Shown one piece after another: positions 55,863 to 64,000 of a stretch of 64,000 bases of DNA. Position 1 is the stretch's first letter; each line of letters begins with the position of its first letter. This stretch comes from Comamonas testosteroni (GTDB lineage Bacteria; Pseudomonadota; Gammaproteobacteria; Burkholderiales; Burkholderiaceae_C). Under the pieces are notes generated by a model that saw only the letters and a program-made list of their open reading frames with translations, was not told the DNA's origin and did not search any database. Location of the stretch: NCBI RefSeq assembly GCF_000761245.1, contig NZ_AWOR01000068.1, positions 434,001 through 498,000 of the forward strand. Direction: 5' to 3'. A program made the translations under genes and the position numbers.

Positions 55863-55911
55863 CGGAACACGATGGTGCATATATTCAATTCTTATGCACC
55901 AACAAAGTGCC
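55863..55911. promoter_or_regulatory. Shared tandem NtrC-like enhancer
   Basis: Two 17-bp NtrC-like sites, CGGAACACGATGGTGCA (55863-55879) and TGCACCAACAAAGTGCC (55895-55911), centres 32 bp apart. They lie between divergent sigma-54 promoters of the TonB receptor (centres about 91 and 123 bases upstream) and ureA (about 83 and 115). Their inner halves form a perfect dyad GGTGCATA-N11-TATGCACC (55874-55900), which could instead be one operator of another regulator. Confidence 0.6.
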
Positions 55912-55959
55912 GAGTCACAACAACCCAGGCTTCATCCACCTGCAACAAGGGCTTGCCAT

Positions 55960-55975
55960 TGGCATAGCACTTGCT
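55960..55975 (+). promoter_or_regulatory. Sigma-54 promoter of the urease operon
   Basis: TGGCAT-AGCAC-TTGCT on the plus strand fits TGGCAY-N5-TTGCW. Expected RNA start near 55987, giving a leader of about 70 bases to the ureA ATG. Confidence 0.82.
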
Positions 55976-56055
55976 ACATAAAAGAGCATGAAAACCCACA
56001 TTACGCGCTCTGCCGGTGCCACCGGCTGCGCGAGCTGACTGAGGGATTGAAGACG

Positions 56056-56358
56056 ATGGAACTGACACCGCGCGAAAAAGACAAGCTGCTGATCTTCACT
56101 GCTGCCCTGCTGGCCGAGCGGCGCATGGCCCGCGGCCTCAAGCTCAACTACCCCGAGGCCGTGGCGCTGATCAGCGCCTTTGTGATGGAGGGTGCACGCG
56201 ATGGCAGGACCGTGGCCCAGCTGATGAGCGAAGGCCGCAGCGTGCTGACCCGCGCCGATGTGATGGAGGGCATCCCCGAGATGATTCCCGACATCCAGAT
56301 CGAGGCCACCTTCCCCGATGGCACCAAGCTGGTCACCGTGCACGAGCCCATCGCCTGA
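56056..56358 (+). CDS. ureA: Urease gamma subunit UreA
   Basis: Predicted 100-residue structural subunit of urease, which hydrolyses urea to ammonia and carbamate in the cytoplasm. Typical start [20 protein letters not shown], then [20 protein letters not shown] and the VHEPI end. The start at MELTPRE is fixed by family similarity; the frame upstream is leader. First gene of the urease operon. Confidence 0.98.
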   Translation: MELTPREKDKLLIFTAALLAERRMARGLKLNYPEAVALISAFVMEGARDGRTVAQLMSEGRSVLTRADVMEGIPEMIPDIQIEATFPDGTKLVTVHEPIA

Positions 56359-56422
56359 AGCAGCATCCAGAAACTTCAAGCCTTTTAGCCATCAACCCCT
56401 TACCCATCAAGCGCAGACAGCA

Positions 56423-57040
56423 ATGAAATTCAATAAGCTCCTTGCCACCACAGCCGCTGCGGCGGCTGCACTGCCCCTGTCCGCCCTCGCCCATATGGGC
56501 GCCGATGCAGGCGGTCATCACCACTTTCTCGACAGCCTGGGTCATGCCTTTGCCCACCCGTTTACCGGTGCAGACCATCTGGCCGCCATGCTGGCTGTGG
56601 GCGCCTGGAGCGCGCTGACCATGCCCGACCTGCGCACGGCCTGGCGTGCACCTGCGGCCTTTGTGGCCCTGCTGGTGGCAGGCGCCGTGGCCGGCTTTGC
56701 CGGCCTGTGGGTGCCGGGCGTGGAGCCCATGATTGCCGCATCCGTGCTGGTGCTGGGCCTGCTGGTGCTGGTTCAGCAAAAAATGCCCTGGGGCGTCGCC
56801 GCCGCACTGGCTGCAGTGTTTGCCTTCTTCCACGGCGCAGCGCACGGCTTTGAGCTGGCCGGAGACAGCGGCCTGGCTGCCGTCGGCGCACTCGTGGGCA
56901 TTGCGCTGGGCTCGGCCTCACTGCATATCGCCGGCATGGTGCTCGGTCATGCCCTCATGCAGCGCCACCAATGGACGGCTAGGTTCGGCGGTGCGGCTAC
57001 CGCCGCGCTCGGCGCTTTCATGCTGACGAAACTGGCGTGA
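56423..57040 (+). CDS. ureJ: HupE/UreJ-family nickel permease
   Basis: Predicted 205-residue membrane protein with cleavable signal peptide (MKFNKLLATTAAAAAALPLS). The nickel motif HPFTGADHLAAML follows GHAFA, and helices fill the rest, including FAFFHGAAHGFELAGD. It likely brings Ni2+ across the inner membrane for urease. The gene is placed between ureA and ureB. One AGCGCAGACAGC-type repeat element lies just before its ATG. Confidence 0.92.
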   Translation: MKFNKLLATTAAAAAALPLSALAHMGADAGGHHHFLDSLGHAFAHPFTGADHLAAMLAVGAWSALTMPDLRTAWRAPAAFVALLVAGAVAGFAGLWVPGVEPMIAASVLVLGLLVLVQQKMPWGVAAALAAVFAFFHGAAHGFELAGDSGLAAVGALVGIALGSASLHIAGMVLGHALMQRHQWTARFGGAATAALGAFMLTKLA

Positions 57041-57093
57041 ATGAAACACCCCGGCACAGCGCAGCACAGGGCCTTTGCGCAAGGAGACGATAG

Positions 57094-57417
57094 ATGATCC
57101 CCGGTGAACTGATTCTTGACGAGGGCAGCCATGCACTCAACCCCGGCCGCAGCACGCTCACGCTGGTAGTGAAGAATGCCAGCGACCGGCCGATTCAGGT
57201 TGGCTCGCACTACCACTTCGCCGAAACCAATGCGGCCCTGGATTTCGACCGCGCTGCCGCCCACGGCATGCGCCTGAATATTGCCAGCGGCATGGCCGTG
57301 CGCTTTGAGCCGGGCCAGCAGCGCACGGTGGAGCTGGTCGAGATCGGCGGCGAGCGCCAGATCTTTGGCTTTCGCGGCCTGGTCCAGGGTGCATTGCCCT
57401 CAGCTGCCAGGGACTGA
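57094..57417 (+). CDS. ureB: Urease beta subunit UreB
   Basis: Predicted 107-residue structural subunit. Signature segments: [56 protein letters not shown] and the [11 protein letters not shown] end. GGAG lies before the ATG. It is separated from ureC by a lysE-like gene. Confidence 0.98.
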   Translation: MIPGELILDEGSHALNPGRSTLTLVVKNASDRPIQVGSHYHFAETNAALDFDRAAAHGMRLNIASGMAVRFEPGQQRTVELVEIGGERQIFGFRGLVQGALPSAARD

Positions 57418-57423
57418 CCGGCC

Positions 57424-58095
57424 ATGCTGATGCTGTTTGCTTCTGCTTTTGTGCTGGGCCTGGTGTTCAATGCTGCGCCCGGCGCGGTGTTTGCAGAAAC
57501 CGTGCGCCAAGGTGTGCGCGGCGGCTATCGCCCTGCGCTGGCGGTGCAGCTGGGCTCCCTCGTGGGCGACGCGAGCTGGGCCTTGCTGGGCCTGGCCGGC
57601 ATTGGCCTGGTCATGCAGATCGATGCCCTGCGCTGGCCGATTGGCCTGGCAGGCACCGCCTACCTGCTCTGGCTGTCCTGGGACAGCTGGCAGGCCGCGC
57701 GTGCCGAGCACCGGCTCGATGCCTCGGCCAGCGCAGCCGCCACGCAGAAACAGGCCCTGCGCCGCGGCATGGCGCTGTCGCTGAGCAACCCGCAGAACCT
57801 TGCCTACTGGGCCGCCATGGGCAGCGCCCTGGGGGCGGTGGGAGTGAGCCAGCCCGGCGCCAGCGACTACGGGCTGTTCTTCGCGGGATTCATGACTTCA
57901 TCCCTGCTCTGGTGCTTTGTCTGCGCAGCCTTGGTGGATCGGCTTTTCCGCCGCGCTGCCGCGCACTGGAGCCGCTTCACCTACCGCTGCTGCGCCGCAC
58001 TGCTACTGGCCCTGGCACTGGGCACCTTGCGCGACCTGCTCGCCACAAACCCCGCCGTCCTGCCACCGGCAGCCCAGCAGCAGTCTCTGCGCTGA
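57424..58095 (+). CDS. LysE-family translocator
   Basis: Predicted 223-residue inner-membrane exporter of the LysE/RhtB superfamily, about six helices. The start VLGLVFNAAPGAVFAETVRQ with Asn and Pro-Gly, the LGSLVGDASWALLGLAGIGL repeat half, and ALSLSNPQNLAYWAAMGSAL are characteristic. It begins 6 bp after ureB and ends 23 bp before ureC, so it is a real operon member. Cargo unknown; ammonium-related amino-acid or metal export is a guess. Confidence 0.88.
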   Translation: MLMLFASAFVLGLVFNAAPGAVFAETVRQGVRGGYRPALAVQLGSLVGDASWALLGLAGIGLVMQIDALRWPIGLAGTAYLLWLSWDSWQAARAEHRLDASASAAATQKQALRRGMALSLSNPQNLAYWAAMGSALGAVGVSQPGASDYGLFFAGFMTSSLLWCFVCAALVDRLFRRAAAHWSRFTYRCCAALLLALALGTLRDLLATNPAVLPPAAQQQSLR

Positions 58096-58118
58096 ATACC
58101 TGAATCGGAGATTCCTCA

Positions 58119-59845
<1,727 letters not shown>

Positions 59846-59861
<16 letters not shown>

Positions 59862-60382
59862 GCGGTGTTGAGCTGAAACTCCGAATCCGGATGCTGCATG
59901 CCCTTGCCCTCAAACCAGGCCAGCCAGTCACTGACGGCGAGCTGCGGCGCAGCGCTCACGGTGGCGGGCAAGGCCTCGTACACCAGCACAGTGATGGACT
60001 GCTGACCGCCCTGGGTCAGCATCACGGGCAGGGTCAGAATGCGCTTGGCGTATTCGCCCAGGTCTTCGGGCCACAGGCCTTCGATGCGATCCATGGCCCG
60101 CTCCAGCGCTGCGTCCATGGGGTAGACCTCGGCCAGCACGGTCTGCGAGCCTTGCAGCCTCAGGCCAGGGTACCAGCCCAGGTCATGCAAAGTGCCGGTC
60201 AGCAGGGCCCTGCCGACACAGGCGATGCCCGGCTGGAGCCTGGCAATATCGTTGATGCCGCCGGCACGCAAAGTGCCATACACCGCCACATAGGCTGCGC
60301 CACAGCCCTGCCAGTCAGCAGGCGCATCATGCAAAGAGGTCGGAGCTGCCATTTCTGCCGAAGTTTCCAAAAGAGTTGTCAT
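59846..60382 (-). CDS. Gamma-glutamylcyclotransferase-like (AIG2) protein
   Basis: Predicted 178-residue protein of the GGCT/AIG2 fold. The signature [15 protein letters not shown] lies near residue 32, with the [14 protein letters not shown] and VLAEVYPMD segments that follow in the family. Substrate unknown. It is antisense to the urease operon, cutting it between ureC and ureE, and overlaps the ureC end by 16 bp. Confidence 0.82.
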
Positions 60383-60474
60383 CTTGCTCGAGCCATCAAA
60401 ATCACTGAGATGCGCAGCACATGCAACATGCGCGCCAACCTGGCTCAGGCCTTTTATTTCATTGTGAATTCACC

Positions 60475-60996
60475 ATGCTGACTGCCAACAAACTGCTGCT
60501 CCAGGGCCAGGGCCTTTCCGCCGTCATCCTCAAACGCGCAGCGTCCGTGGAACTGGACTGGGATGTGCGTCAGAAGAGCCGCTTTGCCGCCACCGACAGC
60601 CAGGGTCGCGAGCTGGCCGTCTTTTTGCCACGCGGCCAGGCCGTGCGCGGCGGCGACGTGCTGGTGGCCGAAGACGGCAGCCTGATCCGCGTGCTGGCCG
60701 CACCGCAAAAAGTGCTGCACATCACGGCCTGCGCCGAGCATGGCACGCCGTTTGACCTGATGCGCGCGGCCTACCATCTGGGCAACCGCCATGTGCCGAT
60801 CGAGCTGCAACCCGACCATTTGAAGATCGAACCCGACCATGTGCTGGCCGATATGCTGCGCAGCATGCATATGACGGTAGTCGAAACCGATCTGCCTTTC
60901 GAGCCCGAAGGAGGCGCCTATGGCGGCCATGTGACCAATGACGGCCACAGCCACCATCATCACGGCCATGGACACTCGCATGACCACGCCCACTGA
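60475..60996 (+). CDS. ureE: Urease accessory protein UreE
   Basis: Predicted 173-residue nickel-carrying metallochaperone. N-terminal UreE domain ([20 protein letters not shown]), central [14 protein letters not shown] with conserved His, and a His-rich tail ([18 protein letters not shown]) that binds Ni. Start at MLTANKL; the frame upstream is intergenic. It overlaps ureF. Confidence 0.96.
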   Translation: MLTANKLLLQGQGLSAVILKRAASVELDWDVRQKSRFAATDSQGRELAVFLPRGQAVRGGDVLVAEDGSLIRVLAAPQKVLHITACAEHGTPFDLMRAAYHLGNRHVPIELQPDHLKIEPDHVLADMLRSMHMTVVETDLPFEPEGGAYGGHVTNDGHSHHHHGHGHSHDHAH

Positions 60997-61696
60997 GCCA
61001 CTGCTGGCTCTTGGCGCGCAGAGCTTTCTGCAGCTGATGTGGCTGGCCTCACCGGCGCTGCCCATCGGCGGTTTTTCCTATTCTGAAGGGCTAGAAGCGG
61101 CCATCAATGCAGCGCTGGTCACAACGGAGGCAGAGGCCGCCGGCTGGCTGGTTCAGCAGCTGCATCTGACCCAGTCACGCGGGGACATGGCGGTGATTGC
61201 GCAGGCCATGCCGGCCTGGAAAAGCGCGGATCTGGCGCGCATTGCCAGCCTCAACCAGTGGGTAAGAGTCACGCGCGAAACCAGCGAGTTGCGCCTGCAG
61301 ACCGAGCAGATGGGCCGCTCACTGACCGAGTGGCTGAAAAACCGCTACGCCGATGACACAACCCTGCTCACTCCCATCCGCTGGCTGGCCGCGCAGGATG
61401 CCAGCTACCCCATCGCCTTCTCGTTTGCGGCCCATTGCACCGGCGCCACGCCGCGCGATGCACTGCTGGCCTATGCCTTTGGCTGGGCAGAGAACATGGT
61501 TCAAGCCGCCATCAAGGCGGTCCCCCTGGGCCAGAGCGCCGGCCAGCGCATTCTGGCGCGACTGACTTCCGAGATTCCCGCAGCCGTCGAATACGCACTG
61601 GCGTTGCCGGACAACGCAAGACAGGCTTTTTCGCCCATGCTGGCCATTCTCTCGGCCCAGCATGAACACCAGTATTCTCGACTTTTCCGTAGCTGA
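60980..61696 (+). CDS. ureF: Urease accessory protein UreF
   Basis: Predicted 238-residue protein that joins UreD/UreG in loading nickel. Family marks: [35 protein letters not shown] and [20 protein letters not shown]. The ATG at 60980 lies within the ureE 3' end; ATG at 60968 would add four residues. Confidence 0.96.
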   Translation: MTTPTEPLLALGAQSFLQLMWLASPALPIGGFSYSEGLEAAINAALVTTEAEAAGWLVQQLHLTQSRGDMAVIAQAMPAWKSADLARIASLNQWVRVTRETSELRLQTEQMGRSLTEWLKNRYADDTTLLTPIRWLAAQDASYPIAFSFAAHCTGATPRDALLAYAFGWAENMVQAAIKAVPLGQSAGQRILARLTSEIPAAVEYALALPDNARQAFSPMLAILSAQHEHQYSRLFRS

Positions 61697-61709
61697 ACCT
61701 TCATCCGCC

Positions 61710-62042
61710 ATGTCTGCATTATTTGCCGCCACACCCCAGCCACCGTACTACGCCGCCATCTTCACCTCCCTGCGCACCCAGGCGGACCAGGGCTATGGCG
61801 AGATGGCCGACCGCATGGTTGAGCTGGCCGGCCAGCAAGCAGGCTATCTGGGCGCTGAAAGCACCCGAGACGCCCAGGGCTTCGGCATCACCGTGTCTTA
61901 CTGGGAAAGCGAGGAAGCCATCCGTCAATGGAAGCACAACGCCGAGCACCAGATCGCCCAGGAAAAAGGCCACACCACCTGGTACCAGCATTTCGAGCTG
62001 CGCATTGCCAAGGTGGAGCGTGCCTACGGCAAGGCCCGCTGA
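61710..62042 (+). CDS. ABM-fold (antibiotic biosynthesis monooxygenase-like) protein
   Basis: Predicted 110-residue small dimeric alpha-beta barrel protein of the ABM superfamily ([40 protein letters not shown]). Such proteins can be cofactor-free oxygenases or heme-binding; function here is unknown. It sits between ureF and ureG with 13- and 32-bp gaps. ATG at 61662, inside ureF, would add 16 residues. Confidence 0.85.
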   Translation: MSALFAATPQPPYYAAIFTSLRTQADQGYGEMADRMVELAGQQAGYLGAESTRDAQGFGITVSYWESEEAIRQWKHNAEHQIAQEKGHTTWYQHFELRIAKVERAYGKAR

Positions 62043-62074
62043 TCGCAACCCTCTCATTCCCGAAAGAACTCACC

Positions 62075-62734
62075 ATGTCGACCGCACTGCACCATATCCC
62101 CAACCGCACCAAGAAGCTGCCGCCGCTGCGCGTGGGCATAGGCGGGCCCGTGGGCTCGGGCAAGACCACGATTCTGGAGATGCTCTGCAAGGCCATGCGC
62201 GGCAAATGGGACCTGGTCGCCATCACCAACGACATCTACACCAAAGAGGACCAGCGCCTGCTGACCATCAGTGGCGCCCTGCCCGCCGAGCGCATCATGG
62301 GTGTGGAAACCGGCGGCTGCCCGCACACGGCGATTCGCGAGGACGCTTCCATCAACCTGGAAGCCATTGACCGCATGCTCAAGGACTTCCCCGATGCCGA
62401 TATCGTCTTCATCGAATCGGGCGGCGACAACCTGGCAGCCACCTTTAGTCCCGAGCTGTCGGATCTGACCATCTACGTGATCGACGTTGCAGCAGGCGAG
62501 AAGATTCCGCGCAAGGGCGGTCCCGGCATCACCAAGAGCGATCTCTTCGTCATCAACAAGACCGATCTGGCCCCCCATGTGGGCGCCAATCTGGACATCA
62601 TGCGCAGCGACACCATCAAGCAGCGCACCACGCCCAAGGGGCTCAAGCCTTTTGTGATGACCAACCTCAAGACACTGGACGGCCTGGACGAGGTCGTGGC
62701 CTTCATCGAGAAGCAAGGCCTGCTGGCGGCGTGA
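62075..62734 (+). CDS. ureG: Urease accessory GTPase UreG
   Basis: Predicted 219-residue SIMIBI GTPase that drives nickel insertion. P-loop [12 protein letters not shown] at residues 21-32, metal-binding CPH in [26 protein letters not shown], and GTP-base motif NKTDL. Start at MSTALHH with GAAAGAA before it. Last gene of the urease operon. Confidence 0.98.
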   Translation: MSTALHHIPNRTKKLPPLRVGIGGPVGSGKTTILEMLCKAMRGKWDLVAITNDIYTKEDQRLLTISGALPAERIMGVETGGCPHTAIREDASINLEAIDRMLKDFPDADIVFIESGGDNLAATFSPELSDLTIYVIDVAAGEKIPRKGGPGITKSDLFVINKTDLAPHVGANLDIMRSDTIKQRTTPKGLKPFVMTNLKTLDGLDEVVAFIEKQGLLAA

Positions 62735-62752
62735 TCACCTCTTTCGGGACGA

Positions 62753-62775
62753 AAAAAAGCCGCCTTGAGCGGCGG
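62753..62775 (-). terminator. Intrinsic terminator, strong on the minus strand
   Basis: Stem AGCCGCC/GGCGGCT with a 6-base loop, followed on the minus strand by T7. On the plus strand the following bases are TGTTTC, a weaker run. The strong orientation ends a transcript coming from the right, not the urease operon. Confidence 0.85.
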
Positions 62776-62798
62776 CTGTTTCTCGAACCAGTGCGTGA

Positions 62799-62876
62799 TT
62801 ACTGGTTGGCCAGATCCAGATGGAACTCGCGAGCTTCTTGGATGAATTCGATCAGGGAGTTGATAGCTTGGCGCAT
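62799..62876 (-). CDS. Possible 25-residue small protein
   Basis: ATG to TAA frame encoding MRQAINSLIEFIQEAREFHL plus DLANQ. It would form an amphipathic helix. Support is from context: a sigma-70-like promoter 107 bp upstream and a strong terminator 24 bp past the stop on the same strand, with no other gene between. A GAAAG stretch lies 7 bases before the ATG. I do not recognise a family; the transcript could also be a small RNA. Confidence 0.55.
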   Translation of the reverse strand: MRQAINSLIEFIQEAREFHLDLANQ

Positions 62877-62963
62877 GATGAGCTTTCTATGAAATCAAGA
62901 GATGCACTTCAAGCGATGGACAGCACGCATCTCATGTACTGTCATTCGCGGGTTAGACCTTAA

Positions 62964-62976
62964 GGGTTAACCCTTG
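62964..62976. promoter_or_regulatory. Palindrome GGGTTAACCC with TTG at promoter
   Basis: The palindrome (extended to AAGGGTTAACCCTT, 62962-62975) lies just downstream of the minus-strand -10 box, at the expected start of RNA. The same 13 bases GGGTTAACCCTTG occur at 12397-12409 before the Tad operon. A repressor site is possible. Confidence 0.45.
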
Positions 62977-62982
62977 AGGCTA

Positions 62983-63011
62983 AGTATAAACCACTATCTC
63001 CATTTTTGCAA
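62983..63011 (-). promoter_or_regulatory. Sigma-70 promoter of the small transcript
   Basis: On the minus strand: TTGCAA (63011-63006), 17-base spacer, TATACT (62988-62983). The start of RNA is expected near 62976, giving a transcript of about 220 bases up to the terminator at 62753-62775. Confidence 0.7.
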
Positions 63012-63359
63012 AGCCCGTCCTGCGCAAAGAACGTCAGGCTCGTCAGTGCACTGCCCTGAAGTGCTCGCTCACGCAGTTGCAAGGCCTGTGCAGATCAATG
63101 TTTGCGGGACTCCTGCATCAAAATTGCCGCAGAACGCTGTACTTTTCACCAGTACGTCACCGAATTTGCCCTCCGACTGCTACGCTATGGCCTGTTGACA
63201 ATATTTGTGGCGGGTTCACAACTCCCGCAGGTGGAAAGTGGAAATGGCGCGAGATTGTGGTTTGCAGCAGATGGACGGGCTTTCGTCCCATCGAGTGAAT
63301 GCCGACATCCAGCCCGGCCGATATGCAGCGCCCGCCTTGCGCCGCAAGGGAGTGCGCAT
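63012..63359. other. Non-coding stretch before the acetyltransferase
   Basis: Open frames here have no family similarity and no ribosome sites. A TTGACA box at 63195-63200 may be a -35 for the acetyltransferase gene, but no good -10 was found. No RNA gene seen. Confidence 0.4.
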
Positions 63360-63875
63360 ATGAGCTCCACACTGGCCGGCCCCGGCACGACCGACTCCTG
63401 GCATATCACCACCATGAACCCAGCAGAAGCCCCCTGGCATCTGCTGCTGCTGGCCGACCCCTCACGCGAGCGCGTCAAGCGCTATCTGCCCGGCTCCACC
63501 TGCTTCGGAGCGCGCCAGACGGAACAGTTCACGCCCAGCGGCCTCGGCGCCCTGATCGGCGTATGCGTGCTGATCCCCGATGGCGACGGCCTTCACCGAT
63601 GGGAACTGATGAACATGGCCGTGTCCACGGCCTGGCAGAGCAAGGGCATAGGCTCGGCCCTGCTGCAGCGAGCCGTCCGCGAGATGCGCGAACGCGGCGT
63701 GCAGCAGCTGGATGTGGGAACGGGCAGCTTTGGCGACCAGTTGCTGTTCTATCAACGCCTGGGGTTTCGCGTCACCGATATCGAGCGCGACTTCTTTTTG
63801 CAGAACTACACCACCCCGCTCTGGGAGCGCGGCGTACAGCACAAGGACATGCTCAAGCTGACGCTGGAGCTTTGA
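63360..63875 (+). CDS. GNAT-family N-acetyltransferase
   Basis: Predicted 171-residue acetyl-CoA-dependent transferase. Motif A is seen as MAVSTAWQSKGIGSALLQRA (Q-x-K-G-I-G), and the FYQRLGFRVTDIERDFF segment is motif B. Substrate unknown. The ATG of MSSTLAG is preceded by AAGGGAG; the longer frame is not credible upstream. Confidence 0.88.
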   Translation: MSSTLAGPGTTDSWHITTMNPAEAPWHLLLLADPSRERVKRYLPGSTCFGARQTEQFTPSGLGALIGVCVLIPDGDGLHRWELMNMAVSTAWQSKGIGSALLQRAVREMRERGVQQLDVGTGSFGDQLLFYQRLGFRVTDIERDFFLQNYTTPLWERGVQHKDMLKLTLEL

Positions 63876-63922
63876 AGACACGGGCGGCCCGCCCAATGTC
63901 CAAAAGAACGACCCTTTGAAAA

Positions 63923-63952
63923 GAACAAGAGGCGCCTCGGCGCCTCTTGTTC
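63923..63952. terminator. Hairpin between convergent genes
   Basis: A 14-bp inverted repeat GAACAAGAGGCGCC / GGCGCCTCTTGTTC. TTTTC follows on the minus strand; no T-run follows on the plus strand. Confidence 0.7.
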
Positions 63953-63974
63953 ATCTGGCTTCGTTTGCCCGGCG

Positions 63975-64000
63975 TCAGGCCGCCTTGAGGCGACGCGTGC
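63975..64000 (-). CDS. Possible last codons of a gene leaving the window
   Basis: Minus strand reads a frame ending TRRLKAA then TGA at 63975-63977, 23 bp before a hairpin that would suit its end. Only eight codons are inside the window, so this is weak. Confidence 0.3.

Noticed and set aside
55780-55888. Longer starts of the TonB receptor
   Set aside because: They lie at or upstream of the RNA start expected from the sigma-54 promoter, and the codons before 55750 do not form a normal signal peptide.
55874-55900. NikR operator reading of GGTGCATA-N11-TATGCACC
   Set aside because: Attractive beside nickel and urease genes, but the halves and total length do not fit the NikR sites I know, and both halves are explained by two NtrC-like sites at 32-bp spacing. 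Kept only as an alternative.
53861-55981. 706-codon open frame on the plus strand
   Set aside because: Antisense to the TonB receptor, whose family features are clear. It also crosses the sigma-54 promoter region.

Overview
The window reads as a stretch of chromosome from a high-GC betaproteobacterium of the Comamonadaceae, most likely Comamonas or a close relative. This rests on recognised families and style: three Bug-type solute receptors, a CYP116B-like self-sufficient P450, FAD/MBL/IclR aromatic-type clusters, urea uptake and urease genes, and small dispersed intergenic repeats typical of that family. No rRNA, tRNA, CRISPR array or insertion sequence was seen.

Layout. (1) 166-12074, minus strand: a complete-looking Tad (tight adherence) pilus locus in the order flp, tadV, tadE, rcpC, rcpA, tadZ, tadA, tadB, tadC, tadD, DUF3613, tadG, with tight spacing and several stop/start overlaps. 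(2) 12.5-18 kb: XRE regulator, SEC-C/UPF0149 protein, FMN glutamate-synthase-like protein, a kinase-like protein, and DctA. (3) 18.3-23.4 kb: a hybrid sensor kinase and a NarL-type response regulator flanking three small genes. (4) 23.5-34.7 kb: catabolic accessory genes, comprising two Bug receptors, an FAD monooxygenase with DUF2783 partner, an MBL hydrolase, two IclR regulators, a P450-reductase fusion and a membrane protein of unknown role. (5) 34.8-62.7 kb: a nitrogen-acquisition region containing ureD, a Bug receptor (with an amber codon near its 3' end), a TauD-type dioxygenase, urtABCDE urea transport, a nine-gene transport/catabolic operon of unknown substrate, a RutR-like regulator, a DUF4198 protein with a TonB receptor (probably nickel entry), and ureA-ureJ-ureB-lysE-ureC-ureE-ureF-ABM-ureG. 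(6) 62.7-64 kb: a possible 25-residue small protein with its own promoter and terminator, a GNAT acetyltransferase, and the last codons of a gene leaving the window.

How it fits together. The most striking signal is regulatory. Four sequences matching the sigma-54 -24/-12 consensus (TGGCAY-N5-TTGCW) sit in front of urtA, the unknown catabolic operon, the TonB receptor and ureA. NtrC-like 17-bp sites lie upstream of each. The TonB receptor and ureA are divergent and appear to share one pair of NtrC-like sites 32 bp apart. The catabolic operon also carries a near-match to the E. coli RutR operator over its predicted transcription start, next to a RutR-like gene. I infer a nitrogen-limitation regulon in which urea is imported (Urt), nickel is imported for urease (TonB receptor, DUF4198, UreJ), and an N-containing, perhaps pyrimidine-like or cyclic-amide compound is imported and dismantled. 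The substrate of that nine-gene operon is not known from the sequence and it is the best candidate here for an undescribed system.
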